From UBA2040 sp041751955 (GTDB taxonomy: Bacteria > Bacteroidota > Bacteroidia > Flavobacteriales_D > Crocinitomicaceae), in assembly GCA_041751955.1 (NCBI GenBank), contig JBGSIB010000046.1:62001-126000 (forward strand): a stretch of DNA of 64,000 bases. The letters run 5' to 3'. Positions 60,995 to 64,000 of this stretch are shown here, piece after piece. The notes under the pieces are model-generated. The model was not told the origin of the DNA, did no database searches, and was given only the letters and a program-made list of their open reading frames with translations. Every line of letters starts with the position of its first letter. The first letter of the stretch is position 1. The position numbers and the translations under genes were made by a program.

Positions 60995-62835
60995 GGCAGT
61001 GGAATTTGAAGTGTAACAGAACAACCTTTACCAACTTGGCAATCGTAATCTATTTTTCCATTAAGGTATTGTATGCGGCTGAAAATGCTTTTCACGCCTA
61101 AGCCGTCTTTCTTATATGCGTCGTTTTTGTCGAATCCAACTCCGTCGTCTTCAATCGTAAAGGTCATCGTGCCGCCGTGGATGAATAATTGTAAAAGAAC
61201 GTTATTTGCCTTTGCATGCTTGCGTATATTGGAAATCAACTCTTGTATGAGCCTATAAATCATGATTTTTTTCGTATCGTCTAGTATAAATGGAATTTTG
61301 CTAATTTCTATGGTTGTTTTGATTCCATCCTGTTGCAAAGATTCCCCTAAATCGATAATAACATCTTCGAGGCTCAAAATGGTTAAAGAATGAGGCATCA
61401 TATTATGTGAAATCCTCCTGACTTCCAAGCAAGCTTCGTCAATTAAATCGTTGGTCTTGTTGTAAATTTTGGTGTATTTCTCACCTTCAGAAATTATGGA
61501 TATGGATGAAAAGTGCGATTTCACTGTGCTTAAAAGGCCACCTAATCCATCATGAAGATCTTTAGCTATTCGAGCGCGCTCAGCTTCCTGCCCTTCAATC
61601 ATGCTATTCAATGCCATTACTTTTATTTCTTGCTCCATTTCAGCAATTTTTTGTTGCTGGAGCTTTTCGGATTGTTTATTGATCAAGTTTTGGTATTTCA
61701 AACGTTTTCTCAAAAAGAAATAAATCAGCAATGCAAATAAAGCAAGAGCTATCGCCCCGAAAATCACCCAATTGCGAGTCCTTTGTTCTTTTTGAATGGT
61801 TAATTTCTGCTCAGCAATGGATTTGTCTTTTTTGGCAGATTCATATTTTTGAATGGCCTCACTTAGATTTTTATCCCGCTCATCGGAAAATATTGAATCT
61901 CTAATATTTGAATATACAAACGAAAGATCAAGTCCCTTTTTGTTTTGTCCAGTGTACGAATATAATTTGATCAATTCTCCCATTAGGTCATATCGCTGTT
62001 CGAAAAATTCATTTTCAGTTGCTGCGAAATAGGCTTCTTCCATTAACCCAACTGCTTTTGTGTAGTCTTCTTCCTCTATTGCGATAAATCCTAATGATTT
62101 TTTCGCATTGATGAACGTTAATATGTCCTCTGAAAAATCACAAGTTTTAAGTACCTCTTCTAGAATTTGTTTTGCTTGCTGGGTTTGGTTGTCGTCAATG
62201 AGAATATTGCCTAAATTCGTTTGAACTAAACCGTAATATGGAACATCATTTGGGGTAAGATTGGCGACAGCTTTTTGTTGATAATACAAGGCCTTTTTTA
62301 TTTTTTCTCTTCGCTTGTAAATGTTTGCAACATTATTGAGTGCTAATGCGTCTCGACGATGATCTCCCATTTTTTCAGCCAAATAATGGGCTTTCAAGAA
62401 ATATTTTAGGGATAAGGAGTCATTTCCATTTTTTTCATAGGCCGCGCCAATTCCATTTAGGACAGATGACAGGCGGGTAGAATCTTGCAATCTTTCAAAA
62501 TAATCTGCAGATTTTAAATAATAATTCAGTGCTTTTGGATACTCACTTTGAGTAACGTATGCATTTCCCATATAGAACTGCCCAATAGCGGTTTCTAAAG
62601 GATACTTGTTTTTTTGAGCGTATTCTAAAAACTTTTTGGTGTAATTGAGAGATTTTTCGCTGTTTGAATAATAGGTTGCTCTTCTTAGTTTATTGTATGC
62701 ATCCATAATGATAGAATCATTTTTGGATCGCTTTATAATTTGGAGTAAGCTGTCTACCTCCTTTTTTTCATCCGACTGTGCGAAACTAGACGTAATTAAA
62801 ATAATAAAAACAAAGGAAAGAAGCAGTTTGAACAT
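60991..62835 (-). CDS. TPR-sensor histidine kinase of the HisKA_3 (NarX/DesK) family
   Basis: 614 residues. Signal peptide ending SSFAQ, six or more TPR helix pairs outside the cytoplasm (about 75-330), one membrane helix (about 365-385), a coiled coil, the dimerisation domain with the phosphoacceptor His428 in AKDLHDGLGGLLS, and an ATP-binding domain (ELISNIRKHAKANN, DDGVGFD, GLGVKSIFSRIQ). Partner of the overlapping response regulator. TPR-containing kinases of this type are common in Bacteroidota; the sensed signal is unknown. Confidence 0.94.
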   Translation of the reverse strand: MFKLLLSFVFIILITSSFAQSDEKKEVDSLLQIIKRSKNDSIIMDAYNKLRRATYYSNSEKSLNYTKKFLEYAQKNKYPLETAIGQFYMGNAYVTQSEYPKALNYYLKSADYFERLQDSTRLSSVLNGIGAAYEKNGNDSLSLKYFLKAHYLAEKMGDHRRDALALNNVANIYKRREKIKKALYYQQKAVANLTPNDVPYYGLVQTNLGNILIDDNQTQQAKQILEEVLKTCDFSEDILTFINAKKSLGFIAIEEEDYTKAVGLMEEAYFAATENEFFEQRYDLMGELIKLYSYTGQNKKGLDLSFVYSNIRDSIFSDERDKNLSEAIQKYESAKKDKSIAEQKLTIQKEQRTRNWVIFGAIALALFALLIYFFLRKRLKYQNLINKQSEKLQQQKIAEMEQEIKVMALNSMIEGQEAERARIAKDLHDGLGGLLSTVKSHFSSISIISEGEKYTKIYNKTNDLIDEACLEVRRISHNMMPHSLTILSLEDVIIDLGESLQQDGIKTTIEISKIPFILDDTKKIMIYRLIQELISNIRKHAKANNVLLQLFIHGGTMTFTIEDDGVGFDKNDAYKKDGLGVKSIFSRIQYLNGKIDYDCQVGKGCSVTLQIPLP

Positions 62836-62875
62836 CGCAGATAAATTTGATTTAAATTAATTTTTTTTTTTCAGT

Positions 62876-62915
62876 AAGCAAGGCATGCCATGATATTTAA
62901 TGACATGCCTTGCTT
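62876..62915 (-). terminator. Hairpin between the secreted-protein and kinase genes
   Basis: AAGCAAGGCATG (62876-62887) is inverted at 62904-62915 with a 16-base loop. It lies 15 bases after the stop of the gene at 62930 on the minus strand. No T run follows on that strand, so termination may be weak. Confidence 0.5.
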
Positions 62916-62929
62916 TGTAGATAGTTAAA

Positions 62930-63556
62930 TTAACGAGTTTTCATTTCAATTTTCAAGGTGAAAGCCCCTTCTGCAAGACCATCTGCACCAGTTACTCCAA
63001 TGACTACTCGGTAAGGAGTACCAAGCGCTAAAATATCGTTTACAATACGCGTATGATCTTGGGTTTTACCTTTTTTAGGACGATCCCATTTGTGTTCTGC
63101 TTCACATCTTACACATCTAGGTAAGTTTGGAACCAAATCATTCGAATTTTCACCAATTTCGTATGCATAAACACTAAAGTTTTGACTTGGGTCATCTGGA
63201 ACAACAGTGATAACCAGTTCAGAATACTTTGGAACTATACCCGTGAAGAATATATGATTCCCTGTAAATTTTGATTTTTGAGTCTCAGGGAAACATGTAT
63301 TCTGACTGCTCCAAGCCCATGATAAGTCACTCATGCGTGTGCCATCGGAAAGATTTCCTGCGTAAGTTATTGTTCCATTGGGAACAGGTGTAATTCCATA
63401 TATTTTTGGAGGTTGCGGTGCCTCATCTTCTGCGACTTCCACAACTTCTGGTGCCTCTACTGAAATTACTTCAGCTGGTTCAACTTCTCCAAATACACCT
63501 TGTCCAAAAGATACTAAGGATAATGTACAGAAGGCAATTGTTGCTATGATTTTCAT
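62930..63556 (-). CDS. Secreted protein of unknown function
   Basis: 208 residues, signal peptide ending VSFGQ. An acidic Pro/Glu/Val linker (EVEPAEVISVEAPEVVEVAEDEA) leads to a beta-rich domain (GNHIFFTGIVPKYSELVITVVPDD, VSVYAYEIGE-like) with a CVRCE pair that could bind metal. I do not recognise it; it may be a PPC-like beta domain. It follows the truncated upstream gene by 39 bases, so the two are probably co-transcribed. Confidence 0.75.
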   Translation of the reverse strand: MKIIATIAFCTLSLVSFGQGVFGEVEPAEVISVEAPEVVEVAEDEAPQPPKIYGITPVPNGTITYAGNLSDGTRMSDLSWAWSSQNTCFPETQKSKFTGNHIFFTGIVPKYSELVITVVPDDPSQNFSVYAYEIGENSNDLVPNLPRCVRCEAEHKWDRPKKGKTQDHTRIVNDILALGTPYRVVIGVTGADGLAEGAFTLKIEMKTR

Positions 63557-63595
63557 GATTTCTTGGTTTAAATTTCTACAATGTGTATGAAAATA

Positions 63596-64000
63596 TTATT
63601 GACCGTTGATTCTGTAAATAAATTTATTACCAACGGAGTTGTTCTTCATCGCAACACTGATTATTTTTCCACGTGCATTGTTTACCACAAAAGTCTTCAC
63701 CTTTGCATCGTTGTCATTGGGAAATGTGTAGGTTGAAACAGTATTTGAAGTCCCATCTTGAGCATGTGTGCAGATAGCAACACCCGTTTCTGCCTTACCA
63801 TCATATTTATTAATGGTGATGGTTACTTTGTCCTCAAACGAAGGAGGTGTGACAAATGTGCTTTTTGTTTGACCCATAATTGTCCCGGTTTCGTTTCCAC
63901 CGTCAATTTCTAATCTTCTTGGCCCCATAGTAGCCCCACTGTTGTTGACTATCCAGTTCCAGTGATTACGCAATGTAACTACTGCTGCTTTGAAAGGATT
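63596..64000 (-). CDS. Secreted/structural beta protein, 5' end outside the window
   Basis: The frame is open to the window end (NPFKAAVVTLRNHWNWI...), so the start is missing; at least 134 residues are visible, ending NKFIYRINGQ. The visible part has beta-strand character (SFEDKVTITINKYDGKAE, KTFVVNNARGKIIS) and no known motif. A TTG at 63973 is not a convincing start because coding continues upstream. Possibly in one transcript with the gene at 62930. Confidence 0.65.
   Translation of the reverse strand, partial: NPFKAAVVTLRNHWNWIVNNSGATMGPRRLEIDGGNETGTIMGQTKSTFVTPPSFEDKVTITINKYDGKAETGVAICTHAQDGTSNTVSTYTFPNDNDAKVKTFVVNNARGKIISVAMKNNSVGNKFIYRINGQ

Overview
The window is about 64 kb of AT-rich chromosomal DNA from a member of the Bacteroidota, most likely a flavobacterial lineage close to Fluviicola/Crocinitomicaceae (the phylum is well supported, the family is inference). 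Evidence: at least seven secreted proteins end in type IX secretion system (T9SS) sorting domains; there is a PorP/SprF protein next to a PorE-like OmpA protein; asnS sits beside rpoN; and promoters have the Bacteroidota form TTTG-N19-TAnnTTTG, read most clearly in front of lysS and a Crp/Fnr gene. No rRNA, tRNA, prophage, transposase or CRISPR array was seen.

Layout. 0-8.5 kb: a lipoprotein and its truncated tandem copy, a secreted S15 peptidase, an NAD(P)HX dehydratase, a TerB-like protein, a membrane-anchored MutS-like ATPase, a T9SS substrate, and an OmpA-like/CxxCH/barrel protein. 8.5-11.2 kb: housekeeping genes purM and prfA. 11.2-16.3 kb: a rearranged, mosaic stretch. Directly after prfA lies a 148-base fragment of the 3' end of a large outer-membrane gene whose complete copy is 5 kb away, then a T9SS beta-propeller gene, then a 44-base copy of the prfA 3' end, then a two-gene operon (DUF547-barrel fusion and a one-POTRA Omp85 protein), then a REP-like repeat, then the complete outer-membrane gene (16.3-19.7 kb). 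20-27.3 kb: a likely surface-adhesin operon made of a type B T9SS substrate with exact 153-base repeats, PorP/SprF and a PorE-like protein. 27.3-34.6 kb: hydrolase, cold-shock protein, a degenerate SDR with a Crp/Fnr regulator, lysS, an SDR, and a T9SS-secreted esterase. 34.8-42.2 kb: another T9SS protein, a small secreted protein, an M1 metallopeptidase lipoprotein, and a SWIM/SNF2 helicase. 42.2-42.8 kb: a GxxExxY gene enclosed by a perfect 25-base inverted repeat. 42.8-44.7 kb: an operon of ridA-like, TPR membrane protein and rRNA-methyltransferase-like genes. 44.8-51.8 kb: three envelope proteins of unknown function followed by phosphoglucose/phosphomannose isomerase, lipB and a serine hydrolase in one direction. 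51.9-56.4 kb: M48 protease, PAP2-like membrane protein, rpoN and asnS. 56.6-64 kb: two T9SS substrates, a NarL/NarX-type two-component pair, and two secreted proteins, the last cut by the window end.

The content is mainly envelope and secretion biology mixed with core genes. The most unusual items are the prfA-linked mosaic with two gene-end fragments, the inverted-repeat GxxExxY cassette, the DUF547-barrel/mini-Omp85 operon, and the uncharacterised three-gene envelope cluster at 44.8-48.8 kb. I did not find a single large system that I can confidently call new.
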